From positions 94,962-158,961 of the forward strand of contig JACEEZ010020550.1 of the NCBI GenBank assembly GCA_016584305.1: 64,000 nt of DNA, written 5' to 3'. The DNA is from Chionoecetes opilio (taxonomy: Eukaryota; Arthropoda; Malacostraca; Decapoda; Majidae). The notes beneath the pieces were generated by a model. That model saw only the letters and a program-made list of their open reading frames with translations. It was not told where the DNA came from and made no database searches. Below, in pieces: positions 37,885 through 51,210 of this stretch. Every line of letters starts with the position of its first letter. Position 1 is the stretch's first letter. A program made the translations under genes and the position numbers.

Positions 37885-38120
<236 letters not shown>

Positions 38121-38283
38121 TAACTGTTCACTATTTTGTTCATTCCTCCTACTAGTTTTTCTTTTCTGATATGTATTAAGAAATGTCTACAGCGTTTCCT
38201 CTTCATCTTGAATCACCTCCATTCCGGTGTATTGGTTTCTCATTCTATCTTTTGCATCTTCCTTCTTCTTCTTATTATTTTTT

Positions 38284-38316
38284 TCTTCTTCTTCTTCTTC
38301 TTCTTCTTCTTCTTCT
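38284..38316 (+). repeat. (TTC)n microsatellite
   Basis: About ten TTC units. The flanking 38115-38443 has no gene. Confidence 0.85.
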
Positions 38317-39044
38317 CGTACACACTTCACTACCCATAGGCTATTCACTCACTCTTGTCTGCCATTCCTAACTCCATATTAATCTTAGGTTTCCATAAAT
38401 TACCCGCCTCTTACCCTTTTTAGCACTGAACTGATCCACTTTGAACGTATAGGTACAAGTGAGGGATGCAAGGAGAGTGTTTGCCCCTCCCTCTACTACT
38501 ATTTGTAACTCTGTAGCGGATTTACGCAAGGTTTTTGTAGGGAATCCACAGGAGGTTTTAGTTTTCATATCATCAAACATAATCATCGTAAGAACGTAAT
38601 TTAGACTAGTCCTGTATGCATTCACCTCACTTTCTTTCATATTTCCTTGTATTTTTTCGTCTTTTATTTTTATATTTCAAGTTTTATCTACTACTGAATG
38701 TTTTTCTTCCTATAAGTTATTTTTTCCTCACCCCCTTTCCTTCCCTACCACTCACTCTTCCTTCCTTCACTAGTTTTATCTACTACTGAAACTTTTCCTT
38801 CGTATAAGTTCTTCTTCCTCTCCCCCTTCCCTTCCCTTCCCTTCCCTTCACAAGCACCACTGCACAAACATAACCCTTCACCCACGAGGCACAGCTCTCC
38901 TTTATATTAAGTCACTGGCTAGCGTAGGACACCAAGCATACGTCAAAACTACTGGATAATAACCGCGTCACACACCTGCCTCCTCACCCCACCTTGTGTA
39001 CTGTCGAGGCGCCGTTACGTAGCCACCTGTCCTTGACGTAACAT

Positions 39045-39145
39045 TTCGGGTGACGCTCGCTGGCTAACTGTTTTCCGTCACAGAGGTAATCTTTTTCGGG
39101 TGACGCTCGCTAGGTAGTTTTTCCGTCGCCGAGGTAACTTTGTAT
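39045..39145 (+). repeat. Two-unit tandem repeat, about 50 bp
   Basis: TTCGGGTGACGCTCGCTGGC then TTTTCCGTCACAGAGGTAAT, followed by CGGGTGACGCTCGCTAGG then TTTTTCCGTCGCCGAGGTAA. The mirror copy lies at about 46910-47015. Confidence 0.75.
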
Positions 39146-40508
39146 AGGAGGCGCAGTGTGGTGACTAGCCATGTTGTCTTATATATACCATGTGACAGGA
39201 CCATAGGAGTAGATAGGAGGACCATAGGAGTGTAGGATATGGAGTTACCTATCACTCCACTTTTTTTAAACATGCATATACTATTTTTGTATCATATGTA
39301 CACAGATTCGAAGACTAGGCGAGTGCATCTTTGAGGGACCCCGTTGTGTGTGTAGTGTTCAGGCTACAGTACATATGTGCAATGTGTTCTGTGTATGTAC
39401 AAAGCTATACATGCTTAGCTGTAGGATAGCTTTATGTGTGGAGGTGGTGGGAGGCCGCTCATTGCCATGTTTAATGAAGCGAGCCTCGAGATGACTTGAA
39501 GGATGATTAGGATGATATGAAGAGTGTGCGTGATGTTGAGGGTGATGATAAGTGTCGGGCAGCAGTTAAAAGTATTGGATCCACTATTTATAAGCTGGAA
39601 TTGTGCTTATCCAGACAGATGCATCTTTCAGGATTATGTTGTACTTTTCTGTCAGTTCTTTGCTGTGACGCCTCGTACATAATTTTTCAACGCACAAGCT
39701 TCTGATGAGCTCCCTGCCTTCCATGAATAATGACTCGGCTCACGCTTATGCAACAACAGCTCTTGTTTCAACAGTGCACGTATGTAGGTTGTGTGTAACA
39801 CAAATTTCTTGGGAGTTGGAGTTTCAAAAATGTTCACTGAGTCAACAACCAGTTTATTATCATCTGGCTTTTGTTTTGTAAGACATATGACCAGACATAC
39901 TGCTACTATTTTTCTACTACTAATTTTAATGTTACTATTTTAATTGTTTTCATGTTTTTAATTGTTTTCATTACCCAATTTTGCTGCACCTGCTGCCTCC
40001 ACTACTATGACATCTTACTATTACTACTACTTTACTATTCTTGTATGCTATCACTACTACTACTGCTACTAACCACTATCACTACTATTACCACCACTGT
40101 TACTATGAGGTTTTTCAGAGAAGGTTCAGATCCTCATTATATTTATTCAATATATTTAAAACTTCACCTGGAAATGAAAAGTATAACATGAGAGCAAAGT
40201 ACATACTGTAAGATGCACTTCAAGTTACATGTGGGAGCGAGGCTGATGACACATGACTCGCATAACCTTTAGGAATACAGGAGTGGCTATTATTTAGGAC
40301 ATGTGTGGGCGCTACCAACTACACCTCTCTCGTCCTATTGTTAACCGTAAACTTCACCCAGCGCTGCGTAACATAGCTTTTCCGTCACGCCTACCACCAC
40401 ACTGTGAACCATCTCAAGACAAAGAGCATTTATAAGCATTTGTGTTATATTTGTTAAAGGTTTTTTGATTAGATCAATTCATTTAGTTTGGTTATTATTT
40501 GCGATTGC

Positions 40509-40511
<3 letters not shown>

Positions 40512-40572
<61 letters not shown>
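40512..40572 (+). repeat. (GT)n microsatellite in left arm
   Basis: About 60 bases of GT followed by a short (GA)n at 40624-40639. The mirror (CA)n in the right arm is interrupted by two missing bases, one of the few arm differences. Confidence 0.9.
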
Positions 40573-40575
<3 letters not shown>

Positions 40576-41149
40576 TGTGGAGAGAGAATAGGTCAGTGTG
40601 GTGCAAGTTTGAGAGAGACAGACAGAGAGAGAGAGAGAGATCCAGTAATTCCATTTATTTTCAACCATTGGGTGATGTCCATTTATTTTACGCTATATTA
40701 TCTTTACCTCATACCATCTCTCTGTGCATTTCTTCCCACCATACCCGCAAATTCCTCCCAGCGTCTGCAGGGTGAACATGTGTGTCTAGCTGTACAGTGA
40801 TACCTCAGTGAATGGGGAAGGAACAAGTTGTCTTCAGTCATAAGAACATATGAAAATAAGGAAGCTACAAGAGGCCGCGAGACCTACACGTGGTAGTTCC
40901 TGTTAAAACCAGTCCTGACACTTAGGCTCAGCTGATATCAAGGCAGGAGGGAAGTTGGAGGACCGTTGTGGTGCTTCTTGTATCACTGAATACTTGCCTG
41001 ACACATCTGACCGTCATCCAGTGTGATAGGAAGTAAGTGTGATCTCTCCTCTTTTCCTTCATTTGATTTAACCATCCTGCTGTAACATCCCATTCTTTTC
41101 ACAATTCATTCATTTCCCTCACTGTTTCACTTTTTCTCTCTAACCCCTC

Positions 41150-41236
41150 CCTTTTTTATGCTTTGCCATAGTGCTATATGACCTCTGATGTCTGGCACAT
41201 ATCCACCTTTTTGGCATTACAATCAATCAATCTCTC
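41150..41236 (+). mobile_element. LINE-type 3' tail in left arm
   Basis: ATAGTGCTATATGACCTCTG... ending GGCATTACAATCAATCAATC, the usual (CAAT)n end of a decapod-type LINE 3' UTR. It is mirrored at about 44822-44909. Confidence 0.5.
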
Positions 41237-41715
41237 CTTATAGTAAATCACTGATGTCATAAGGAGTGAATCTATCCATAACATGTCTTTTGTAAGTCAC
41301 TTTTAAGAGTTGATAAAATGGATAGATAATTATGTAACCTCTACATTACTGACAACTGATAGAAGGAAGCATTGTGAGGTGCTTGGCTAGCAGCATTAGG
41401 AGCCTAGGAGGTGTTGTATAAAGAGAGGAACACCACCACCCCTCCCTGTAACACCTGACCTGACCACCTAGACTTAGCCCACCTGACCTGGAGGTAAAGA
41501 TGACTATTGGTCTTTGTAGATTTAGTTGTTGGTTATTCTCTCTTTCTATTCTAAGTACAAATCATCCTTTCCTTTGATCTGCACATTCCCCGTCATTCCT
41601 GTGAGGTGATAGTACTTGCTTGTCTGCATTTAGGAGGGAGTCAAGCTAAAGTGTTAAGTTGCCTCTCGTAAACATGCCCATACCACCATTAACAATTTTG
41701 CCGCCCCGATTTGTA

Positions 41716-41947
41716 TACCGTCGATAACACTATAGTCGCCACTGCACTAATGTCGCCAGGCGCCATATATTACGGATTTTAGCATCACTACAGACTTGTA
41801 TGTGCCACTAAACAGGCATGAAACAGTAGTTTATATTATGTACCTGTCTTCAGTGGCACATAAAAGTCTGTAGTGATGCTGAAATGTGTAATATATATTG
41901 CGCCTGTCGACATTAGTGCAGTGGCGACTATAGTGTTATTGACGGTA
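41716..41947. mobile_element. Fold-back MITE in left arm
   Basis: Arms of about 100 bp start TACCGTCGATAACACTATAG and end CTATAGTGTTATTGACGGTA, with mostly perfect pairing and a centre of about 30 bases. TA at both outer ends would fit a TA target duplication, as in Tc1/mariner-like MITEs. It has no coding. Confidence 0.8.
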
Positions 41948-42977
41948 GAACATTATTCACATACAAAAGAATGTCTTCAAGGAGAAAGTAGTACAAAGCG
42001 ACACGTTGCGGTTGACTCTATTCTTGTAATCATGAATTTTGAATACTTTGGTAATTCCTTGAAGAGTTTTTTTTGTATCATGACAGGAAACCCCACCTAG
42101 TAATTAAATGTTTGCTACAGGGTGTCTCGCTTCCTCCCTTTGTTGGTATATAAAGGGCTTGAATGGAGTGTAGGAGGGGCCTTTGCTGCCATCCTAAGAG
42201 CTAGGTGTTAAGCCATCACCACTTAGCACAAAGATAATACAAGACTAGATCCTTGACTTAGCATTAGGTGGTGTAGGAAGCACAATACTGATACAGTTGT
42301 GAGGCTATAAGGGTCATATAATATGACCATAAATTCTCTAGGGTTTGCAGGGTTGCCTCATGCATTGATTGTGATAAGGAAACCTCGTACCGGCAGGTTG
42401 TTATTTACCCGAACACCCTCCTTAGTAATTTATTGAACACAAATGAAGGAAACTTTTGCTGCCTAACGTTTGGAAAGGTTGATGAGGTGTGTCTGATCTT
42501 ACGTATCTTTATTCAACGTTTTTTTTCTTTTCTTTTTCACATCAGAATGAACGCCGTATCGCTTGACTTCAATTTGATTTGAGTCTAATGATGCAAGATT
42601 TATTCATATAGATTGATGCATGGATTCCATAATAATCATAATGCAGATTTTGTTCGTTTGTCATTCATCTTTTTATCATAGTTACGTTGATCTTAATTTA
42701 CCATGAAACACCATGATCAGTGATTTATGGAGGTTTTGTTTAGCCTTTAAAGGTCATTTCCCTAGCACAGAGGAAATGCTGTGTGTGTGTGTGAGTGTGT
42801 GTTTGTATGTATGTGTCTGCGTGTATGTATGTGTGTGTGCAGTTCGTATATTTAGTTTGTTTGATGAGAAAGATAGAATTTCTAATTAGAATTCTAAGTT
42901 TTTTTCAGTCAAATGTATTTCTTAGCAAATTAGCTAAGTTATTAAAGAAAATAATTACCCAAGTTCTATTTGCCTAC

Positions 42978-43082
42978 GTTGCAAGGGTAATCTGTGCACC
43001 ACATTACAAGTTTGTAAGAGAGGAGGAAGGTTTCGCCACAGTCAATAGGTTCTGGATACCATGCATAAAAGCCGTCAAATAA
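42978..43082. other. Palindrome spacer
   Basis: 105 bases of unique sequence between the arms. It is too long and too ordinary to be a sequencing hairpin adapter, which argues somewhat against the simplest artefact. Confidence 0.75.
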
Positions 43083-44110
43083 GTAGGCAAATAGAACTTG
43101 GGTAATTATTTTCTTTAATAACTTAGCTAATTTGCTAAGAAATACATTTGACTGAAAAAAACTTAGAATTCTAATTAGAAATTCTATCTTTCTCATCAAA
43201 CAAACTAAATATACGAACTGCACACACACATACATACACGCAGACACATACATACAAACACACACTCACACACACACACAGCATTTCCTCTGTGCTAGGG
43301 AAATGACCTTTAAAGGCTAAACAAAACCTCCATAAATCACTGATCATGGTGTTTCATGGTAAATTAAGATCAACGTAACTATGATAAAAAGATGAATGAA
43401 AAACGAACAAAATCTGCATTATGATTATTATGGAATCCATGCATCAATCTATATGAATAAATCTTGCATCATCAGACTCAAATTAAATTGAAGTCAAGCG
43501 ATACGGCGTTCATTCTGATGTGAAAACAAAAAAAAAAAAACGTTGAATAAAGATACGTAAGATCAGACACACCTCATCAACCTTTCCAAACGTTAGGCAG
43601 CAAAAGTTTCCTTCATTTGTGTTCAATAAATTACTAAGGAGGGTGTTCGGGTAAATAACAACCTGCCGGTACGAGGTTTCCTTATCACAATCAATGCATG
43701 AGGCAACCCTGCAAACCCTAGAGAATTGATGGTCTTATTATATGACCCTTATAGCCTCACAACTGTATCAGTATTGTGCTTCCTACACCACCTAATGCTA
43801 AGTCAAGGATCTAGTCTTGTATTATCTTTGTGCTAAGTGGTGATGGCTTAACACCTAGCTCTTAGGATGGCAGCAAAGGCCCCTCCTACACTCCATTCAA
43901 GCCCTTTATATACCAACAAAGGGAGGAAGCGAGACACCCTGTAGCAAACATTTAATTACTAGGTGGGGTTTCCTGTCATGATACAAAAAAACTCTTCAAG
44001 GAATTACCAAAGTATTCAAAATTCATGATTACAAGAATAGAGTCAACCGCAAACGTGTCGCTTTGTACTACTTTCTCCTTGAAGACATTCTTTTGATGTG
44101 AATAATGTTC

Positions 44111-44342
44111 TACCGTCAATAACACTATAGTCGCCACTGCACTAATGTCGACAGGCGCAATATATATTACACATTTCAGCATCACTACAGACTTTTATGT
44201 GCCACTGAAGACAGGTACATAATATAAACTACTGTTTCATGCCTGTTTAGTGGCACATACAAGTCTGTAGTGATGCTAAAATCTGTAATATATGGCGCCT
44301 GGCGACATTAGTGCAGTGGCGACTATAGTGTTATCGACGGTA
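44111..44342. mobile_element. Fold-back MITE in right arm
   Basis: Mirror copy of the element at 41716-41947, with the same ends and same internal mismatches. It was therefore present before the arms were duplicated. Confidence 0.8.
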
Positions 44343-45481
44343 TACAAATCGGGGCGGCAAAATTGTTAATGGTGGTATGGGCATGTTTACGAGAGGCAAC
44401 TTAACACTTTAGCTTGACTCCCTCCTAAATGCAGACAAGCAAGTACTATCACCTCACAGGAATGACGGGGAATGTGCAGATCAAAGGAAAGGATGATTTG
44501 TACTTAGAATAGAAAGAGAGAATAACCAACAACTAAATCTACAAAGACCAATAGTCATCTTTACCTCCAGGTCAGGTGGGCTAAGTCTAGGTGGTCAGGT
44601 CAGGTGATACAGGGAGGGGTGGTGGTGTTCCTCTCTTTATACAACACCTCCTAGGCTCCTAATGCTGCTAGCCAAGCACCTCACAATGCTTCCTTCTATC
44701 AGTTGTCAGTAATGTAGAGGTTACATAATTATCTATCCATTTTATCAACTCTTAAAAGTGACTTACAAAAGACATGTTATGGATATTCACTCCTTATGAC
44801 ATCAGTGATTTACTATAAGGAGAGATTGATTGATTGTAATGCCAAAAAGGTGGATATGTGCCAGACATCAGAGGTCATATAGCACTATGGCAAAGCATAA
44901 AAAAGGGAGGGGTTAGAGAGAAAAAGTGAAACAGTGAGGGAAATGAATGAATTGTGAAAGGAATGGGATGTTACAGCAGGATGGTTAAATCAAATGAAGG
45001 AAAAGAGGAGAGATCACACTTACTTCCTATCACACTGGATGACAGTCAGATGTGTCAGGCAAGTATTCAGTGATACAAGAAGCACCACAACGGTCCTCCA
45101 ACTTCCCTCCTGCCTTGATATCAGCTGAGCCTAAGTGTCAGGACTGGTTTTAACAGGAACTACCACGTGTAGGTCTCGCGGCCTCTTGTAGCTTCCTTAT
45201 TTTCATATGTTCTTATGACTGAAGACAACTTGTTCCTTCCCCATTCACTGAGGTATCACTGTACAGCTAGACACACATGTTCACGCTGCAGACGCTGGGA
45301 GGAATTTGCGGGTATGGTGGGAAGAAATGCACAGAGAGATGTTATGAGGTAAAGATAATATAGCGTAAAATAAATGGACGTCACTCAATGGTTGAAAATA
45401 AATGGAATTACTGGATCTCTCTCTCTCTCTGTCTGTCTCTCTCAAACCTGCACCACACTGACCTATTCTCTCTCCACACAA

Positions 45482-45513
45482 ACACACACACACACACACA
45501 CACCACACACACA

Positions 45514-45541
<28 letters not shown>
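45482..45541 (+). repeat. (CA)n microsatellite in right arm
   Basis: Mirror of 40512-40572, with CACCACA and CAACACA breaks that are absent from the left arm. Confidence 0.9.
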
Positions 45542-45545
<4 letters not shown>

Positions 45546-47612
45546 GCAATCGCAAATAATAACCAAAACTAAATGAATTGATCTAATCAAAAAACCTTTA
45601 ACAAATATAACACAAATGCTTATAAATGCTCTTTGTCTTGAGATGGTTCACAGTGTGGTGGTAGGCTTGACGGAAAAGCTATGTTACGCAGCGCTGGGTG
45701 AAGTTTACGGTTAACAATAGGACGAGAGAGGTGTAGTTGGTAGCGCCCACACATGTCCTAAATAATAGCCACTCCTGTATTCCTAAAGGTTATGCGAGCA
45801 TGGGGTCATCAGCCTCGCTCCCACATGTAAATTTGAAGTGCATCTTACAGTATGTACTTTGCTCTCATGTTATACTTTTCATTTCCAGGTGAAGTTTAAA
45901 TATATTGATAAATAATGAGGATTTTGAACCTTCTCTGAAAAAACTCATATTAACAGTGGTGGTAATATAGTGATAGTGGTTAGTAGCAGTAGTAGTGTGA
46001 TAGCATACAAGAATAGTAAAGTAGTAGTAATAGAAAGATGTCATAGTAGTGGAGGCAGCAGGTGCAGCAAAAATTGGGTATAAAAACAATTAAAAACATA
46101 AAAAACAATAAAATAGTAACATTAAAATTAGTAGTAGAAAAAATAGTAGCAGAGGGTCTGGTCATATGTCTTACAAAACAAAAGCCAGATGATAATAAAC
46201 TGGTTGTTGACTCAGTGAACATTTTTGAAACTCCAACTCCCAAAAAATTTTGTGTTACACACAACCTACATACGTGCACTTTGAAACAAGAGCTGTTGTT
46301 GCATAAGCGTGAGCCGAGTCATTATTCATGGAAGGCAGGGAGTTTCATCAGAAGCTTGTGCGTTGAAAAATTATGTACGAGGCGTCACAGCAAAGAACTG
46401 ACAGAAAAGTACAACATAATCCTGAAAGATGCATCTGTCTGGATAAGCACAATTCCAGCTTATAAATTTGTGGATCCAATACTTTTAACTGCTGCCCGAA
46501 CTTATCTCACCCTCAACATCACGCACAAATCTTCATATCATCCTAATCATCCTTCAAGTCATCTCGAGGCTCGCTTCATTAAACATGGCAATGAGGGCCT
46601 CCCACCCCCTCCAACATAAAGCTATCCTACAGCTAAGCATTATAGCCCTTTTTACATACACAGAACACATTGCACATATGTTTCTGTAGCCTGAACACTA
46701 CACACACAACGGGGTCCCCAAAGATGCACTCGCCTAGTCTTCGAATCTGGGGTACATATGATACAAAAATAGTATATGCATGTTAAAAAAAGTGGAGTGA
46801 TAGTAACTCCAAAATCCTACACTCCTATGGTCCTCCTATCTACTCCTATGGTCCTGTCACATGGTATATATAAGACAACAGGCTAGTCACCACACTGCCG
46901 CCTCCTATACAAAGTTACCTCGGCGACGGAAAAAACTACCTAGCGAGCGTCCACCCGAAAAAGATTACCTCTGTGACGGAAAACAGTTAGCCAGCGAGCG
47001 TCACCCGAAAAAGTTACGTCAAGGACAGGTGGTTACGTTTAACGGCGCCTCGCAGTACACAAGGTGGGGGAGGAGGCAGGTGTGTGGACGCCCGGTTATT
47101 ATCCAGTAGGGTTTTTACGTATGCTTGGTGTCCTACGCTAGCCAGTGACTTAATATAAAGGAGAGCTGTGCCTCGTGGGTGAAGGGTTATGTTTGTGCAG
47201 TGGTGTTGTGAAGGGGGGGGGAAGGGAAGGGAAGGGGGAGAGGAAGAAGAACTTATACGAAGGAAAAGTTTCAGTAGTAGATAAAACTAGTGAAGGAAGG
47301 AAGAGTGGGGTGGTAGGGAAGGAAAGGGGGTGAGGGAAAAAATAACTTATAGGAAAAAAAACATTCAGTAGTAGATAAAACTTGAAATATAAAAAAAAAA
47401 AGACGAAAAAATACAAGGAAATATGAAAGAAAGTTAGGTGAATCATACAGGGCTAGTCTAAATTACGTTCTCGATGATTTTGTTTGATGATATGAAAACT
47501 AAAACCTCCCGTGGATTCCCTACAAAAACCTTGCGTAAATCCCCTACAGAGTTACAAATAGTAGAGAGGGAGGGCAAACCCCTCTCCTTGCTCCCTATTG
47601 TACCTATACGTT

Positions 47613-47797
47613 TCCCTTACAGGGTGGGGTTTATAAACCATTATTAGGTGCAAAAAATAGGATCAGTGTGTAANGTAATCGGTGTCGGAGATGAGATGCG
47701 GAAAGATATAAAAATGTAAGACTCTGAAAACAAATAAGAAATTAAATCAAGTATAGTCTGGGGGTGAAAAAAAAAGTAAAAAGTTTTTTTTTTTTTA
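47613..47797. other. Unassigned, low-confidence sequence with an N
   Basis: Contains the only ambiguous base of the window (47675) just outside the palindrome, plus long A and T runs. No feature seen. Confidence 0.6.
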
Positions 47798-50717
47798 ATG
47801 GCCTTTTGCCCAAATACTGCGCCCCTGAAAAAAGAACACAGGCAAAAAATCCTGGGTCATTTGGCAATATTTTAGGGGGTAGCTCAGCAATTGAATTTTT
47901 TCCCTTATAGGAAAAAAAATACGAATTTTCTAAATCCGGTTTTTTTAAAAATTTTTACATATTGAGCAAGTTTATGTGTCACTGTACATGTACATATAAA
48001 TGATTAATTCCTTTTTAAAATGAACGCAGTAAACACGCTTACTCAAGGGGTGGGAGAGGTGTGGAGGGGTCGGCGGCGGACAGCCCTTTCATTGTTTTCT
48101 CTTTTTGTTTTGTAAGGTCTGTTTTTGATGCCCCTGGTTGTGACCGCCTCTGCCTTCAAAAACCCTCGCAGATGTTGCGTGGCCCTTCATTTTGGTGATT
48201 TGCTGTTGAATCCCTGATCAAGGAAATCCCCTTCTCTGCGTGTCGTTGATGACTCTGGACCCCCCCACCCCCGACGCCATTTTTGAAGTCTTCTCACGAC
48301 CATGTGTCAGGTTCCTTGGCAAAAAAGAATTTCTTTTTGGACTTTCAATAGAAAGTTTGATCCTTAGAAGCAAAGTCTGAAGCTGTTTTTGGGGAAGGAA
48401 GTGTGGCGGGAAGGCACACGTTTTGGTGAACCCCCGGGGTCCCCCCCCTCTAAAAAGATTGCCCGAACTATTTTTCTTTTCATTGTTCATTAACTTGTGG
48501 ATCGAAGAGTGAAAGCCCACCAAGCCTTCACTGAGATACCACGGGTGCCCCACCAAAATGTAGCATTTCTTGATATTTTGACGTCGTTTTACTCTGACAG
48601 GCTTGGGGGAGCCGCAATCTTGGCAGAGCGGAGGGGAAGGAGGCCGTAACCATCCGACATACACCTCTGCACAAAAATGTAAATCTTTTTTCAAGCCTAA
48701 TGTCTACGAGCGTTATTGAAATATTAGCAAAAAGCAGGACTTATGGCATAAATGAGCTAGCCACCCCACCGTGCTCGGGGAAGTGCTCCGGGCCATCGGG
48801 ACAAAAATTTGGGTAGAGCTCATCGGAGACACTGATTAACTCCAAAAATCACGGTAATCTCACGGGGCTGATGCTTGCCCAAAATGATTTTTCCGCAACA
48901 GTGAGTCATCTCTTTTTCTCGTAAAAACTTGGAGGGGGTCTGAGGGGGCTTTATCATCTTGACTGTGCCCTTCCCTTCTGCTTGAAGCGAGAGAAGAGAG
49001 TAATATATGGTCCAGGGGAAGGGCCCCCCTGCTTCCCATCCTTTTTCCCGGCAACAACTCAAGGTGTGGTGACGCCCGCGAGATGCAGAAGACGGGGGCC
49101 AGTTTCTGCTCCAGATGACAATGCCCCCCAAGTCCCCAGTGTTTGAAATTTTTGTTCAAACTGAGTGCTAAAACCTTTCTTGATTGTCCCCCTTTTCCAG
49201 CGCTGCACTGACTGCTGTGCAATGGCCTGCCCAGCCCCCTGAAAAAAGTTTCGGGACACAGCGTTTTTTCAGTATTGATTCCGAGACAAGAATGGCGATT
49301 CGGTAACACTCGCTCCTTGTTCATCGGCATTTTTTGCCATCCAGTGCACATGAGACTTCACTAGGTTGAAAATTTTCTTTATTTCTTTGAAAATCCCGAA
49401 CGGTGGGTCGCTCGCAAGTCCACGGGTTATAGTTTAAAAACTAGTTCCATTGGGTCATGACCTAGACTAGCACCGTGGCACTGACGATCCGAAGACAGAG
49501 CGGTGACTGATCCCATGCGGCCCAAAATTACTTGACAATTCAGGGGTGAAAAACTTTGAGAGTACACTTTTACGCTTGGGAAAAGAAATACCCTGGTGAT
49601 ATCGCTAGGGAACTTGTAGATGATGCGACTTGATTGTGCTTCTGTTTTAACGAAAACCCAATCATCATTTAGAGCAGAAAGGCTTGATTGTTGTGGAAAT
49701 TTCTTACTCTTGCTTTTTCCCCACGCGATGGAACAGCAATCTTTTTTTACTCCTGCCATTCACCCTCTTTTCCCTTTTTTTTCGTTGCCTGCCAGGGAAA
49801 CTCGGTCTTCTTCGATGGGCAGAGCTCATTGCCCTTTGGGGGGAAAAAATCGAACAGGGCCCTAATCTCACAAAAAAATTTTCTTCTTTCTTACGTGTGT
49901 GTCGTAGTGCGAGTGCGTTTTTTTTTAAATCCCTTCCACATTAAAAAAAAACCATACCTTTTGTCCAATACTCTTCTCATTATGGGAGGAAACCGTGCTT
50001 ATTCCGAAACTAAAAACCGATGCTGCACTTCCTGCAGAATCATTCACTGTTTTCTTTGTTTTTTGGGGACGTTTGGGAAAAACGACGTAGAACACTCTTT
50101 TTGGGGAAATTGTGCACCCCTGATTTCGGTTTTGGGGTTGCCAAGACCAAACTTCAGTATTTGAAGGGGACTCGCCATTGAACCTAAAACAAAAAAAAAA
50201 AATTTATGTAATTATGTTTTTTGTTATGCAAACAAAAGCACCCTACAGCATACGGCATGCAAGATCCTTGTTAAAATTTTTAAAGTTTATATACCTAAAT
50301 TGATGCTTGATTTTTTGCAAAAACCCAAAGGTACTAAAGAATAAAACAAAAAGACGACGCACAACACCCCCGTCAAGTCTCCCCAACTGATGCAACTGTA
50401 AGTCGACCTGGCACAAAACCTCTTCCCCCTACCCCCACCGCCACCCCCTGTCCCTCCCACTGCATTTTCCCTACTGACCACCAAAATCTCATTACTCATT
50501 TTTAGAAAAAAATGTTAAGAACAACTTTTTTGAATTTTTCATTTTCCCTATACCTCAAAGTTTTTGTAATCGGTTTCATAAAAAAAAAGTGAGAAAAAAA
50601 CAAAAATATTTTAGTAGTGTTAAATTCAAAAAGCTTGAGCCACCCCTAAAAATGTCCAAGTGACCCAGGATTCCATCAGTGTTACCTTTTCACAGGTACG
50701 CAGTATTGGACCAATGG
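47798..50717 (-). mobile_element. Element with about 110 bp terminal inverted repeats (T1)
   Basis: AATGGCC...CCAA(T)ACTGCG...ATCCTGGGTCA...GG(G)GTAGCTCA at 47798-47918 returns inverted at 50607-50717. Between them lie minus-strand frames. The sequence is rich in homopolymers, so frames and repeat identity are probably understated. Superfamily is unknown and no target duplication is clear. Confidence 0.55.
48218..49759 (-). pseudogene. Unrecognised minus-strand coding remnants in T1
   Basis: Three frames follow each other on the minus strand: 49759-49427 (110 codons, ALNDDWVFVKTEAQSSRIIY), 49351-48860 or its overlapping frames (GAGQAIAQQSVQRWKRGTI), and 48694-48218 (158 codons, HFCAEVYVGWLRPPSPPLCQ with a CQDC pair). 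Their shared direction and non-repetitive composition suggest one broken gene with several frameshifts. I find no DDE transposase or RT motif and do not recognise the protein. Poor base quality may hide the true frame. Confidence 0.35.
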
Positions 50718-51210
50718 CCATTCGATTTAATCATTTTAGAATTCACCCCTATGCACTATTGTCCCCTAATAGTCAGGGAATATTGCTAAAATCTGAGAAC
50801 AAATTCCTTACCAGAAAATCTTCACCAATGTGTTTTTAAAGGTGTCTACTAACACATATAAATATAATTTTTTTTAAACTCCCGTAGGGCAACCGTGACA
50901 GCTGCTAGAAGTTGGGGTACCCGGAACCTTATCCTGGAAAAAATGAAAATATTAATTCTGCCTGAAGTACCTTGTGAGGGGTCAAACTACGGGTTTTTCA
51001 GGATTATGAATCAATTGCAGGCATTTTTTTGCACCAAAACCACTCCTTTGTGGAAAATTACCATACCCACATTTCCCGCTCTTCGCAAACTCTTTTTTTT
51101 GGTGAAAATAAATATTGCTGGTGCAAATTACAAAAGTAGCTTTATTAGTATTTAAATTTCTTGAATACTAGTTTGAAAATGATACTGCTCCAAAATGTCA
51201 AATGCCTCAG

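Larger units (their letters stand above)
38444..42977 (+). repeat. Left arm of a giant palindrome
   Basis: About 4534 bases that return as reverse complement at 43083-47612. Landmarks pair in mirror order: the start AACGTATAGGTACAA with 47598-47612, the tandem repeat at 39045 with 46910, (GT)n at 40512 with (CA)n at 45482, the fold-back element at 41716 with 44111, and GCCTAC at 42972 with GTAGGC at 43083. Differences are rare small indels. No convincing host gene lies in the arm; the frames present are short and mirrored. Confidence 0.9.
43083..47612 (-). repeat. Right arm of the giant palindrome
   Basis: Reverse complement of 38444-42977 with few changes, for example two bases missing in the ATCTATCC/ATATCC pair near 44785. 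Homology stops at ACGTT (47612), after which the two sides are unrelated. Confidence 0.9.
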
